43,440 nt of DNA from Candidatus Nezhaarchaeales archaeon (GTDB taxonomy: Archaea; Thermoproteota; Methanomethylicia; Nezhaarchaeales; JAWCJE01): NCBI GenBank assembly GCA_038853715.1, contig JAWCJE010000017.1, positions 1 through 43,440 of the forward strand, written 5' to 3'. Shown here piece by piece: positions 6,949 through 15,581 of this stretch; the stretch's first letter is position 1, and every line of letters starts with the position of its first letter. Position numbers and translations under genes: made by a program. Below the pieces are notes generated by a model that was not told the origin of the DNA, did no database searches, and saw only the letters and a program-made list of their open reading frames with translations.

Positions 6949-8121
6949 TTGGGCGGCCGACTGGTTGATAGGTTTAACGCTATAGCTTTCAAGGGCGTTT
7001 TGGCCTTAGGCTTCGTTAGTTTTTTCACCGATATCTCTAGTGAGATGTGCTTCAGCCTTCTACCCACCTTTATCATCAGTCTCCCTGGGGCTACTAAAGC
7101 CGTTCTAGGCGTTATTGAGGGGTTAGCGGAAACCCTTAACTACGTTTTAAGGCTGTTTTCAGGTGTTATCTCTGATAGGTTTAGGAGGAGGAAGCCGATT
7201 ATCCTAGCTGGTTATACAGCCTCCAACCTAGCGAAACCCTTCTTTTCAGCGGCTCAAACCTGGGTTGACGCGTTACTAATCCGCGTATTCGATAGGGTTG
7301 GGAAGGGGATGAGAACTCCGCCTCGAGACGCGCTTCTTAGCGAGCTAGCCTCCAAGAAGCGTATGGGTACAATGTTCGGCATCCATAGAACCCTTGACCA
7401 ACTGGGAGCTATTTTAGGGCCAATTCTAGCTTCACTTCTCATAACCCTCGGGCTAACCGCGCGTAGCGCTTTCCTCTTATCCTTAGTACCTGGGTCCATG
7501 GCGATCCTGATCCTATTATTCCTAGTCGAGGAGCGTACCAGTAGGCCTAGCGGAGGCGTAAAAGCGTTAAGAGGCATACGGATAGCTCTTAAGGGTGGCT
7601 TCCTTCAACTTCTACTCGTTGTAGGCGTTTTCTCCATGGGGGCCTTTAATTTCGCCTTCATACTTTTAAGGGCGAAGGAAGTAGGTGTACCTGAAGCCTT
7701 AATCCCAATGGTTTACGCCGTCATTAACGCTGTTTACGTCGCTACCGCGATACCGGCTGGCGCCCTCTTCGATAGGATAGGCGGTGAGAAAGCTTTAGCT
7801 TTAGGCTACGCCCTCTTTCTCCTTTCGTTACTTCTCCTACCACTTAAAGGTGTTCCTTATGCCTTCCTAGTAGCTAGCGTATATGGATCCTACCTAGGCG
7901 TAGTGGAAACCGTTCAAAGGGCTTTAATCCCAAGCTACGTTCAAAGCGATCTAAGTGCTACTGCCTACGGCCTCTACTACCTCATCGTTGGTTTAGCGTT
8001 CCTAGTTGCTAACGTAACTGTTGGAGCGCTTTGGGAGTACCTAGGCTTACTAGCCGTAGTCAGCTATAGCGTAGTAACATCCGCGGTCGCCATCGTAGGC
8101 GCGTTACTCCTCGTAAAATAG
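6949..8121 (+). CDS. MFS transporter, 12-helix
   Basis: This major facilitator superfamily permease of 390 residues is the normal size for 12 membrane helices. The loop between helices 2 and 3 carries the motif A variant GVISDRFRRRKPII, with a related GALFDRIGGEKAL in the second half. A DRVGKGMRTPPRDALLSE segment after helix 4 resembles that of putative efflux permeases of the YxaM type. Substrate cannot be predicted. The start is TTG 6949, with GAGGT a few bases upstream and an ATTTTATAG box near 6903-6911. It is convergent with a second MFS gene at 8276-9427, to which it is not closely similar. Confidence 0.85.
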   Translation: MGGRLVDRFNAIAFKGVLALGFVSFFTDISSEMCFSLLPTFIISLPGATKAVLGVIEGLAETLNYVLRLFSGVISDRFRRRKPIILAGYTASNLAKPFFSAAQTWVDALLIRVFDRVGKGMRTPPRDALLSELASKKRMGTMFGIHRTLDQLGAILGPILASLLITLGLTARSAFLLSLVPGSMAILILLFLVEERTSRPSGGVKALRGIRIALKGGFLQLLLVVGVFSMGAFNFAFILLRAKEVGVPEALIPMVYAVINAVYVATAIPAGALFDRIGGEKALALGYALFLLSLLLLPLKGVPYAFLVASVYGSYLGVVETVQRALIPSYVQSDLSATAYGLYYLIVGLAFLVANVTVGALWEYLGLLAVVSYSVVTSAVAIVGALLLVK

Positions 8122-8157
8122 GATCAGCCAACCGGTATCCCCATCTTTTAAACGCGT

Positions 8158-8186
8158 GGTGAAGTAAGCGTTGAACGCTTCTCACC
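8158..8186. terminator. Hairpin between convergent MFS genes
   Basis: GGTGA (8158-8162) pairs with TCACC (8182-8186), and AAGCG (8166-8170) with CGCTT (8176-8180), leaving a small internal loop and a TTGAA apex. It sits in the 154-base spacer between converging genes, where a bidirectional transcript end is expected. Confidence 0.3.
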
Positions 8187-8275
8187 ATTAACGTTGGAAG
8201 GTAAGGTTATGGCTACCTAGCGGTTCTCGAGATAACCGTTTAAACAGTTATGTTGATAAGGTCGTCCTTACGGTG

Positions 8276-9427
8276 TTATCGCGCTGGTTTCGCTTCTCTC
8301 CATAAACCGATGGGGATTATGGTTAAACCGCTAAGGATAGCTACGATCACGTAAGGTGAAGTAGCCCCGAATAATTCAGCGGTTAACCCCCCGATGAATG
8401 GGCCTACCGTAAACCCTAAACCGAAAAAGGCCTCCACAAACCCTATCATGGTTCCAACTCGCTCCTTCGGAGCAGATCTAGAAGCTACTGAAAGCGTTAA
8501 CGGCGAGAAGATGCCCATAGCGAAGCCCGCTAACACCATTAATACCGCTAAAAACGTAAAGCCCTTCAAGTAGGCTATTCCAAGCATCGAAACGGTTTGA
8601 GCGATTAACGCTAAGCCTATACTTCGATTAGTACCCATCCTAGAGATAACCTCTGACCCTAAGAATGTTATAGTTCTAACGGCTCCTAGTATCGTGAATA
8701 GAACGCCTACCTCAAAGAAGGTAACGTTAATGCTGACCGCGTAAGCGGGGAAGATAGCGTAAATTAAGCCGAGCGTAATACTATAGGTTACGATTACGAA
8801 GTATATCGGCGTAAGCTCCTTCATAGGTGTAGCCCAGCTAGGCTGCTCAACCGTGAACTCCGAGTACTTAGCCTCATACCGTTCCAGTAAGCCGTAGGAA
8901 GCCGTAACGACCGCCATTAACCCTAGGCTGAATGATACCGTAAACAACGTGTTAAAGCCCAGCCCCTCAAGTATCGAGCCCCCAATGAACGGTCCAACTA
9001 GGAATCCGAGCGACCAGGAGAAGCTATACCTTCCCATGGCTTTAATGCGCTCCTCAGCAGTTGTTAAGTCCGTGATTATAGCCTCCGCTATAGGCCACAT
9101 GAACGCATAGGCAACCCCGCTGAAAAGCCTGATAACGATTATATGTAGAACGTTAGACGCGAAGATGAAGAGTAAGGCAATAATGGCGCTACACGAAACC
9201 CCGCATAGGAAGAGGAGCCGTCTACCAAACCTATCGGATAAAGCACCTGTAAACACAGGTAAAACTAGGTAGGGGAACGAGAAGGCGACTCCGATAAGCC
9301 CTAAATCGTAGTATGAAGCGCCAAGCATCTGCGCGTATAATGGGATGAAGGGATTATAAGCGCCAATACCTAACGTGATTAGGAATAACGAGCAGTAAAT
9401 AGGTAGCAACACGCTTTTACCGCGCAT
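8276..9427 (-). CDS. MFS transporter, 12-helix
   Basis: This 383-residue permease has about 12 predicted helices. Motif A is GALSDRFGRRLLFL after helix 2, and a RLFSGVAYAFMWP helix 4 follows. The second half has GFVEAFFGLGFTVGPFIGG, matching GFLVGPFIGGSIL of the first half, as expected from the internal duplication of this superfamily. It may be a drug or metabolite exporter; the substrate is unknown. The start is ATG 9427. The amidohydrolase gene lies divergently about 130 bases away, so the two could share a control region. Confidence 0.85.
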   Translation of the reverse strand: MRGKSVLLPIYCSLFLITLGIGAYNPFIPLYAQMLGASYYDLGLIGVAFSFPYLVLPVFTGALSDRFGRRLLFLCGVSCSAIIALLFIFASNVLHIIVIRLFSGVAYAFMWPIAEAIITDLTTAEERIKAMGRYSFSWSLGFLVGPFIGGSILEGLGFNTLFTVSFSLGLMAVVTASYGLLERYEAKYSEFTVEQPSWATPMKELTPIYFVIVTYSITLGLIYAIFPAYAVSINVTFFEVGVLFTILGAVRTITFLGSEVISRMGTNRSIGLALIAQTVSMLGIAYLKGFTFLAVLMVLAGFAMGIFSPLTLSVASRSAPKERVGTMIGFVEAFFGLGFTVGPFIGGLTAELFGATSPYVIVAILSGLTIIPIGLWREAKPAR

Positions 9428-9557
9428 TTCGCCACGACGCTTTTACATCCCTATTGCAACCTAAAAAACTTAGTAAATTAAGCCTAGATGGAATAGCGTA
9501 AAGTAGATTCTTAGGCAGCTATACGTCTTGCTACCGAGGTAGGCTAACTTTATTAGG

Positions 9558-10571
9558 TTGTTAAAAGCCAGGAGTGGGGAGGAGTTAAGGGCTTTGACCG
9601 TGAAGCTAGGCTCGAGGAGTATAAGCGTTATCGACGTTCACGTTCACCCTAAAATAATACCGATGAATAAGCTAATAGACCCCGAAAGGCTGGTTGAAGA
9701 GATGGATAAAGCCGGGGTTGATAAAGCTGTTCTACTAGCTGTTGAAACGGACCCGGTAGACTTCGATAGGTTTATGGATGAAGAGCGTAAGAAAGAAGCA
9801 TGCTTAGAGTACTACAGGTTTTACCGTCGAAGCTACGCCTACATCCTTGATGAAGGGCTACTCCTATACGAGTTTTCAACGGAGGTTAAGCGGCTACTTA
9901 ACCTCGTTAATACGACGAACGAAGCCGTGAAGAAGTACGTAGATAAGTACCCTGAAAGATTCATAGGCTTCGGCTCCCTTAACCCTAATAAGCCGCGGGA
10001 CTACGTAGATGAGAAGATACGGCTCATAAAAGCCTACGGGTTTAAAGGCATTAAGCTACTACCAACCATACAGTTCTTTAACCCTGAGGACTTAAAGATG
10101 GAGATGGTCTACGAGAAAGCTGAAAAGGAGGGGTTAATCCTATTAATGCATACAGGATGCGACCCTGGGCCTTGGGAGGTGGTATGTTTCTCGCGGGACG
10201 CCAACCCGAAATACTTAGATAAGGTGGCGAGGAACCATCCGAACCTAGTAATAATAGCCGCCCACATGGGTAGCTATAGCGCCTTGGAGCCAGGGATATG
10301 GTTTAACGAGATGGTAACAGTCTTAAAGGGGAATGAGAACGTGTACGCGGACGTTTCAGCGGTGGATGAAGCGTTAATTAAAAGGGCCTTGGAGCTCGGC
10401 GTATCGGAGGACAAAATACTTTACGGCTCAGATTACCCGGCCGTTTCAGGATGGTGTGATACGAGTACCGGTATGGGTAACCCCGTTAAGGCCATATTAA
10501 ACCTAGACGTTAAGGACGAAGTAAAGGAGAAAATACTAGGAGGGAACGCTAAAAGGCTCTTAGGTCTTTAA
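9558..10571 (+). CDS. Amidohydrolase family TIM-barrel metal-dependent hydrolase
   Basis: This 337-residue protein is of the amidohydrolase-2 (ACMSD-like) family, which hydrolyses or decarboxylates small acids and amides at a metal centre. Metal ligands can be placed: HVH (residues 28-30) on strand 1, MHTGCDPG near 200 on strand 5, AAHMGS near 235 on strand 6, and YGSDYPAVSG near 295 on strand 8 with its conserved aspartate. Substrate is unknown. The start is TTG 9558. TTG 9594 lies behind GGGGAGGAG and would remove 12 residues without touching the barrel. Confidence 0.8.
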   Translation: MLKARSGEELRALTVKLGSRSISVIDVHVHPKIIPMNKLIDPERLVEEMDKAGVDKAVLLAVETDPVDFDRFMDEERKKEACLEYYRFYRRSYAYILDEGLLLYEFSTEVKRLLNLVNTTNEAVKKYVDKYPERFIGFGSLNPNKPRDYVDEKIRLIKAYGFKGIKLLPTIQFFNPEDLKMEMVYEKAEKEGLILLMHTGCDPGPWEVVCFSRDANPKYLDKVARNHPNLVIIAAHMGSYSALEPGIWFNEMVTVLKGNENVYADVSAVDEALIKRALELGVSEDKILYGSDYPAVSGWCDTSTGMGNPVKAILNLDVKDEVKEKILGGNAKRLLGL

Positions 10572-10747
10572 GCCTCTTCAAGGATCCTTCATAGTGTTTG
10601 CGACAGCTTAGTTTGAGTCTTACTGTATTCTACCTTTGGTTAAGCCGTAGGGCGATTATAACCCTCCGTAGAAATAAAGGTTTAAACGCTAAGTTTAACC
10701 TATACTTCTAGTGGATTGGAAATAGCGGCTTTTTAACCGTTATAGAT

Positions 10748-10957
10748 ATGGAGCTTAAGGACTTCTTTAAACCCAGGGAGATTACGCCGTTACTTCTAAA
10801 CGTTTATTGGGATGCCGTCGCCCTTCACGATAGGACCGGGGTTATTGAAGGTTTTTAGCAAACGTAAGGCGGAGGATCCTAGAAAGCGGCTTAAAGAGGG
10901 TTAAGGACGGGAAGGCTTAACGTTGGATTTTGCCTAGGCCGTTAGAGGAGGTTAAAA
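10748..10957 (+). pseudogene. Decayed MNT nucleotidyltransferase, upstream of an orphan HEPN gene
   Basis: A frame beginning near ATG 10748 gives ELKDFFKPREITPLLLNVYWD, then AVALHDRTGVIEGF and a stop at 10856. After it, shifted frames give KAEDPRKRLKEG, then a broken tail up to the HEPN start. This is the order of the C-terminal half of MNT proteins (PLLLN, then LHDRTGVI, then the KRLKE region), compare LYDKGGFLEGELSKLKQRLKE-like residues in the intact gene at 5709-6239. The catalytic GS...DxD half is not recognisable upstream. The gene is a remnant with stops and frameshifts. Confidence 0.55.
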
Positions 10958-10961
10958 TTCT

Positions 10962-11396
10962 ATGAGTATTAATCCCCTCGGCGAAGTCAAATACAGGTAT
11001 AGGTTAGCCCTTGAGCATTTGGAAAGGGCTAAGAAACTATTCCTTGCTAAGGACTGGGTTGGAACCATTTTAAGCTCCAAGTTAGCTGTTGAAAACTTCG
11101 CAAAGGCCGTTATAGCCGTCTTTGATGTTCCGACCTGGAGCCATGACCCCTCAAACCAATTGAACGCCTTAATCGATAGGTTACCCGTTAACCTAATTGG
11201 TAGTCTTCAAGAACTCGCGGCTACAGCGAAGGAGATGGTCTCCGAGCACGGTAGAGCGAGTTACGGAGAACCGGCCGAAGGGTTAACGCCAATGGATATA
11301 TACAAGGAGGTTCATGCTGTAGATGCCCTTAAAAAGGCTGAAAAGGCTAAAACGATCAGCGAAAAAGCCTTTAAAAGGCTAAACGTTAGCCTTTAG
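10962..11396 (+). CDS. HEPN domain protein without an intact MNT partner
   Basis: This 144-residue helical protein is of the HEPN class. Its YRLALEHLERAKKLFLAKDW helix is followed by SSKLAVENFAKAVIAVF, THE-like WSHDPSNQL, and GRASYGEP, the counterpart of RGPAFYGYE in the other HEPN protein at 5278. The ATG lies behind GAGGAGG. The upstream MNT gene is decayed. If this HEPN protein is an active RNase, the cell now carries a toxin without its cognate antitoxin. Either the protein has lost activity or another MNT covers it. The C-terminal extension rich in lysine and alanine is unusual. Confidence 0.8.
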   Translation: MSINPLGEVKYRYRLALEHLERAKKLFLAKDWVGTILSSKLAVENFAKAVIAVFDVPTWSHDPSNQLNALIDRLPVNLIGSLQELAATAKEMVSEHGRASYGEPAEGLTPMDIYKEVHAVDALKKAEKAKTISEKAFKRLNVSL

Positions 11397-11419
11397 GAAG
11401 CTTTACTAACCGCCTAACT

Positions 11420-11558
11420 AGCAGTTATACGCTTAAGGAAGGTAAGGTTGTTGAAGATGCTAAACGGCTCGTATCAAGCCAGGGCGTATAACGTTAAGCA
11501 TGGCTACGACGTTGTAGACTTCCTCGAAGCGTATAGGTTGATGCTTCAAAGGGCGTAG
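11420..11558 (+). pseudogene. Frameshifted fragment, unrecognised
   Basis: One frame gives LKEGKVVEDAKRLVSS and stops shortly after. One frame over, it continues ARAYNVKHGYDVVDFL then EAYRLMLQRA, with a stop at 11556. The two halves read as one helical protein broken by a frameshift. I cannot name the family. The order HEPN gene, then helical fragment suggests debris of a small accessory gene cluster. Confidence 0.3.
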
Positions 11559-11901
11559 GATCATACCTAAAGACGGGGAGTTTAAACACTGTTATCTAAG
11601 AGGTTTACTGATGAAGGATTAACAGGCAGCTTAACGCTGCAATAAACCTATACCTTCAGATGTAGGGTCTTACTACAAGCCCAAGGCCCTTCCAAGAGCT
11701 AGTGGAGGCTTGGAGGAGGTCATCCAGACAGAGAAGAAGGCTAATGAAGGCTCCAATGAACTCAGGAGGAGCCCTAGGTTAATGAATCCCCAAAGCTATG
11801 TAAGTCTATCAAAAACTACATAGATCAGAGCCGGAAAGCTTAAACACCTCCTTTAATAGCGTAAAGCGCGGTCATGTAAGCAAAGCTTCTAAATGCCTTC
11901 T
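11559..11901. other. Spacer without recognisable gene
   Basis: Both strands are broken by stops. I see no tRNA, repeat or strong promoter. Short open stretches on the plus strand could be further debris, but none matches a family I know. Confidence 0.4.
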
Positions 11902-12321
11902 TTAACGCTTAACCATGTCGAAGGCATCAAGTACTATCGAGGTAAGCGTCCACGCAGCTAAGAGGTAGACTATCGGCGATACGTCGAGCGAGACGTGAAT
12001 CCGTACACCCTCCTGAATGATGCTGGTTGAAAGTAAACCTCCATTAAGTACCTCCACAAGGATTAGGAGGCCGAGGAGTTTTTTCAGGGCGTTAAAAACG
12101 AAGCTGTAAGCTGTTCCCCTACTGATTGAGGTGATGATGCTAAGGCCTACGAATAATGCGAGGGCGGATAGAACGAGATCGGTACTTACGTACTCAACGG
12201 GAAGCCCTAAGCCCCTAAAGAGTATAGGGAAGAGCATAACGTATACAATGTAGAAGATGCCGCCGTAGATGATTCCTTGTACCACCCTTAAGATTAAGCT
12301 CCTCGGCACCTTCAACATCAC
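11902..12321 (-). CDS. Membrane protein of unknown function, third gene of a three-gene operon
   Basis: This 139-residue protein has about four hydrophobic helices (near residues 13-35, 45-65, 82-98 and 115-132) and a short extracytoplasmic loop before the last. No family is recognised. Its ATG overlaps the stop of the preceding gene by four bases. The basic N-terminus LKVPRSLILRVV suggests an N-in orientation. It is presumably made with the two upstream proteins as a membrane complex. Confidence 0.65.
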   Translation of the reverse strand: MMLKVPRSLILRVVQGIIYGGIFYIVYVMLFPILFRGLGLPVEYVSTDLVLSALALFVGLSIITSISRGTAYSFVFNALKKLLGLLILVEVLNGGLLSTSIIQEGVRIHVSLDVSPIVYLLAAWTLTSIVLDAFDMVKR

Positions 12322-12701
12322 CTTCCAACCTCAAATATTAAAGGGTAAACGTCGCCGATGATGAAATGAGCCCTCAACTTAGCCTCTAATGCTACCTCCG
12401 CAGGCACGATCATCGTGACGTTAAGCGCATCACCCTTCAACATCTTTGAAGCGTAGTTTGACGCCCTCACGCCTCCAATGGTTACCTCCGCGTCTACGTT
12501 ACTAAGCTCCACCGAACCCCCATAGCTAAGCTTAAACGTAAGTTGTACGTGCGTCGTATTATAGTAGCTTGGACTTATCGAGGTGGAGAGAAGAGCTGGG
12601 TTCCGGGTGAACTCATAGATAAATTGAACCATTGGGGATACGAGGAGAACTCCAAGCCCGATGAAGACGAGCGTAATCGCTGTGAAGGCCACTACCTTCA
12701 T
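12318..12701 (-). CDS. Membrane-anchored protein with exported beta domain, second gene of operon
   Basis: This 127-residue protein has one N-terminal hydrophobic helix (about residues 3-25). An exported domain of about 100 residues follows, with alternating hydrophobic strands (HVQLTFKLSYGGSVELSN, VDAEVTIGGVRASNY, DALNVTMIVPAEV), resembling a small immunoglobulin-like or LEA14-like beta sandwich. No family is assigned. It starts directly after the stop of the first gene and overlaps the third. Confidence 0.65.
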   Translation of the reverse strand: MKVVAFTAITLVFIGLGVLLVSPMVQFIYEFTRNPALLSTSISPSYYNTTHVQLTFKLSYGGSVELSNVDAEVTIGGVRASNYASKMLKGDALNVTMIVPAEVALEAKLRAHFIIGDVYPLIFEVGR

Positions 12702-12989
12702 TTAATCACTTTCCTTGCCTCTCCTTTCCCCCTTCATCAATTCAACGCCGTTCCTTAACACTATTGAGCCAACCCAAACCCCAATACCTAGAAACGCGAG
12801 CCTTGCCGCTAGGTTTATTAGGTCGTAGCTCGCTTTTACCAACGCCCTTGCAAGCGACTCATCACTCGGCGTTGGAAGCCCACCGAAGCTTAAGAAGGCG
12901 TGGACGGCGAAGAAGAATGACATCACCAAGAGCACCAATCCGAGCACCAGTAACCCGATTGCGGGTATACTTCTCCAAACCTTACTCAT
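12702..12989 (-). CDS. Small two-helix membrane protein, first gene of operon
   Basis: This 95-residue protein has hydrophobic helices near 10-32 and 58-80 separated by an exported loop (FGGLPTPSDESLARAL). It ends in a charged cytoplasmic tail (MKGERRGKESD). A TATA box (TTTTAAATA, minus strand, 13024-13032) places the transcript start near 13000, ten bases ahead of the ATG. That makes this the first gene of a three-gene unit. Function is unknown. Confidence 0.65.
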   Translation of the reverse strand: MSKVWRSIPAIGLLVLGLVLLVMSFFFAVHAFLSFGGLPTPSDESLARALVKASYDLINLAARLAFLGIGVWVGSIVLRNGVELMKGERRGKESD

Positions 12990-13077
12990 TAGGTATCGCC
13001 GTATTCACCGCCCGTAGAATGCCTATTTAAAAGCTTCGCCTAAATATCGTGATAAAAGCCGTTTTAATGACTTACAG

Positions 13078-13344
13078 ATGGACTACCTGGAAATCCACCT
13101 GGTAGACCGTTTCCTATGGGAAGTAGAGAGAAAATGCTCCTTGAGCATATCTAAGCCGTAGCCGAAGTCGCGGAACGACTTAGTCGAAGGGAAGCCGAAG
13201 TTCAGGCCTCCTACGAACCTGCTTGGGAAGGGTATAAAGCAACAGCGAGGGTGGAAGCCTCCCCAAGGTTAGGGAAGCCTTAGAGAGTCGTAGAGGCTCG
13301 TAAAACGGTTCTTCAGTTAGTAAGCCCTTTCCCTTAGGCGTCCT
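13078..13344 (+). pseudogene. Frameshifted small helical protein gene
   Basis: From ATG 13078 the frame gives MDYLEIHLVDRFLWEVERK and soon stops. In another frame the sequence continues AVAEVAERLSRREAEVQASY, then EGYKATARVEAS, an in-frame stop and RVVEARKTVLQLVS. The consistent helix pattern shows one former gene with at least one frameshift and one stop. The family is not recognised. This fills the spacer between the membrane operon and the alpha/beta hydrolase. Confidence 0.5.
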
Positions 13345-13376
13345 ATGAGCTAGTATCAGGCTTAGGGGTTTCCAGT

Positions 13377-14174
13377 TTAAACCGGTTTAAGCTTTTGCTC
13401 GGCTATGAAGCTCGATAATGCTTCGTTGAACTCGTCCGGCTTCTCGAGCATAACCATGTGGCCCGCCTCCCTTATAACGGTTAGCTTAGAGCCCGTTATG
13501 GTGGAGTGGAGGAAATGGGAGTATTTAACCGGCGTTAATCTATCGAGTTCACCGACTATTATCAAGGTTGGCACGTTAACCTTGATCCTCCCAGCCCTAT
13601 AATCCTCAAGTAGGTCGAACCTGTCGCATATCGATAGATCCTTAAGTAGGAGCTCCCTTCTTTCGAAGAGGAGTTTTTCGGCTTCCTCAATTAGGTTTTC
13701 AAGCCCCTCCTTCACCCCGAAGGCGTAGTCGATGAACATGTTAATGGTTTCCTTCGGCCTGCTTCGTAGCCCCTCAAGTATTTGCGGTAAAACCCGTAGC
13801 CTAGCCCCAGTGCCGATAAGTATTAGCCCGCTAACAACCTCCTTAAAGTTTAAGTAGAGGCTTTGAGCTATAGCCCCTCCTAAGCTATGCCCAGCGAAGA
13901 AGGCTTTACCCACTAGTTTCTCCGCTGCTTTAGCAACGTAGAAGGCGTAATCGTTAACCGTTTTAACGCTAACTTCATCGCTTAACCCGTGACCCGGCAG
14001 GTCAACAGCGTAGCCTCCAACCTCTTTAAGCTGCCTCCACCATAAGCTTCCATCCAACCCTGACCCATGGATGTAGATTAATGGGAGCGGTCTTACACCC
14101 CTAAAAGCTATCTTTACGCTTCCTTTAACGCCTTCAACCTCGACGATCCTTAACCCCGCTAACGTGTTCATCAA
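13377..14174 (-). CDS. Alpha/beta hydrolase
   Basis: This 265-residue protein has the full alpha/beta hydrolase layout. The oxyanion region is IYIHGSGLDGSLWW, the nucleophile elbow GHSLGG, the acid residue lies in GELDRLTP, and the catalytic histidine in AGHMVMLEKP. A cap domain lies between the nucleophile and the acid. Likely activity is hydrolysis of an ester or a similar bond; the substrate is not predictable. The start is TTG 14174 or ATG 14171. It is followed by a saccharopine-dehydrogenase-like gene in the same direction but 116 bases apart. Confidence 0.85.
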   Translation of the reverse strand: MMNTLAGLRIVEVEGVKGSVKIAFRGVRPLPLIYIHGSGLDGSLWWRQLKEVGGYAVDLPGHGLSDEVSVKTVNDYAFYVAKAAEKLVGKAFFAGHSLGGAIAQSLYLNFKEVVSGLILIGTGARLRVLPQILEGLRSRPKETINMFIDYAFGVKEGLENLIEEAEKLLFERRELLLKDLSICDRFDLLEDYRAGRIKVNVPTLIIVGELDRLTPVKYSHFLHSTITGSKLTVIREAGHMVMLEKPDEFNEALSSFIAEQKLKPV

Positions 14175-14290
14175 TCCTTGCCTACCTTTACGCTTCTTAA
14201 CGCGTTAAAAACCTTCTCCTTCAACCTCCCGGATCAATGCTACCGGCGGAACGATCCATAAACGATTAGGTAAAGCAAGTCGAACCCGGC

Positions 14291-15451
14291 TTAAGGCCCC
14301 CTCAGATATACAACTTTATTCTGGAAGGTTATCCCCCACTCATTTAGCCTCGTTAAGAATAGCTCCGTAGGAAGGCCCTCAGGCGGGATAACGCCCGGCT
14401 CCACTTCACCCTTAATCAGCATGAGCGCCGTAACTACCGTAGGCACCGAAACGTCAGCCGAGTAAACCTTAAACCTCCTTAAACACTCCGATACGCTAGT
14501 AGAATTATAAATGACGTGGATAAGTTTTTCGCCGGATTTCTCGCCTTTAACCTCCGCTAGGTAACAGATGAGGACGTCGAGACGCTCGGCTTGCTCGTCA
14601 ATGGCGTCAGCTGGATGCGGAATGAGAGCCATTAAGACGTCCCTCGGCACCACCTTAACGCCTTTAACCTCCACCGGCTTCCTACTGGTTAAACCCATGT
14701 TAATCAGGGTGCCAATGGCTAAGTCTAAGGGTAGCTTACAATCGACATACCTAATACCCTTACCGATAAACCTTGGAAGCGTATATACGGGTTCATAGTC
14801 AACAAGGCAAACCTTCATCGGACCTAAAGGCTCAGGAAAGTGGTACTCCTCAACCCCGGAGAAGAGCGGTAATCGCTCAAACCTACCATCCCTATAAATA
14901 GTGGGTTCTACCTCCCACTCCGAAAGCGCGACCTCCGGACACCAGCTTGGACGCCATACTGGTATAAGTTCCTCTTCAAGCTTCCTCCATCCATGCCTTA
15001 AGCGTACCTCATCCACCCTATCAAGCTCTTCGCTAACGCGTTTTACAGCGGCATTCACAATGAACGGGCCTCCCTGAGTTATTACGGCCGTTAATCCCGT
15101 CTTCTTCCACTTATCGTCGAGCTCCAACTGCTTAAGCGGGTTATCGGAGGCTAAATCCACGTAGTGAGCCCCCCGCTTTAAAGCAACATCCATGATCTTA
15201 AGGTTGAACACCGGCAAAGTAGCGTTAATAACGACATCAACACCCCTTACGACATCGGATAAGCTATCAGTGTCGTCCGCGTTAACCCATCGGGCAACCA
15301 TCCTATTATCCTTCAATCTTTCCACGGCCCGCCTCGCCCTACTTAGGTTGATATCAGCGCAAACAACCTCGGAGACCTCCTTAACCATCGTTAATGTCGA
15401 AGCGATCGCCGACCCTTGAACACCCATACCGATAATGGCTACCTTAACCAT
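14291..15451 (-). CDS. Saccharopine dehydrogenase-like NAD(P)-binding protein
   Basis: The 386 residues begin with a Rossmann fold (VKVAIIGMGVQGSAIAS) and continue with INATLPVFN and the HYVDLASDN motif typical of the saccharopine dehydrogenase/homospermidine synthase family. A C-terminal catalytic domain follows. Archaeal members may act in lysine metabolism, or on carboxynorspermidine or other imine-forming reactions. No partner gene fixes the role here. I prefer ATG 15451, six bases after GGTGG, over TTG 15457. Confidence 0.8.
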   Translation of the reverse strand: MVKVAIIGMGVQGSAIASTLTMVKEVSEVVCADINLSRARRAVERLKDNRMVARWVNADDTDSLSDVVRGVDVVINATLPVFNLKIMDVALKRGAHYVDLASDNPLKQLELDDKWKKTGLTAVITQGGPFIVNAAVKRVSEELDRVDEVRLRHGWRKLEEELIPVWRPSWCPEVALSEWEVEPTIYRDGRFERLPLFSGVEEYHFPEPLGPMKVCLVDYEPVYTLPRFIGKGIRYVDCKLPLDLAIGTLINMGLTSRKPVEVKGVKVVPRDVLMALIPHPADAIDEQAERLDVLICYLAEVKGEKSGEKLIHVIYNSTSVSECLRRFKVYSADVSVPTVVTALMLIKGEVEPGVIPPEGLPTELFLTRLNEWGITFQNKVVYLRGP

Positions 15452-15581
15452 CCTCAACCACCTAAAACGCCTTCACAAACCCGTTTAACCGACGTTCGAC
15501 CCTTCGTAACGGCTTACGGTAAACGAAACCCTTACGGTTATTAAGGATCCTACTACGAGATCCTTAGGTAAGGAAGGTGGT

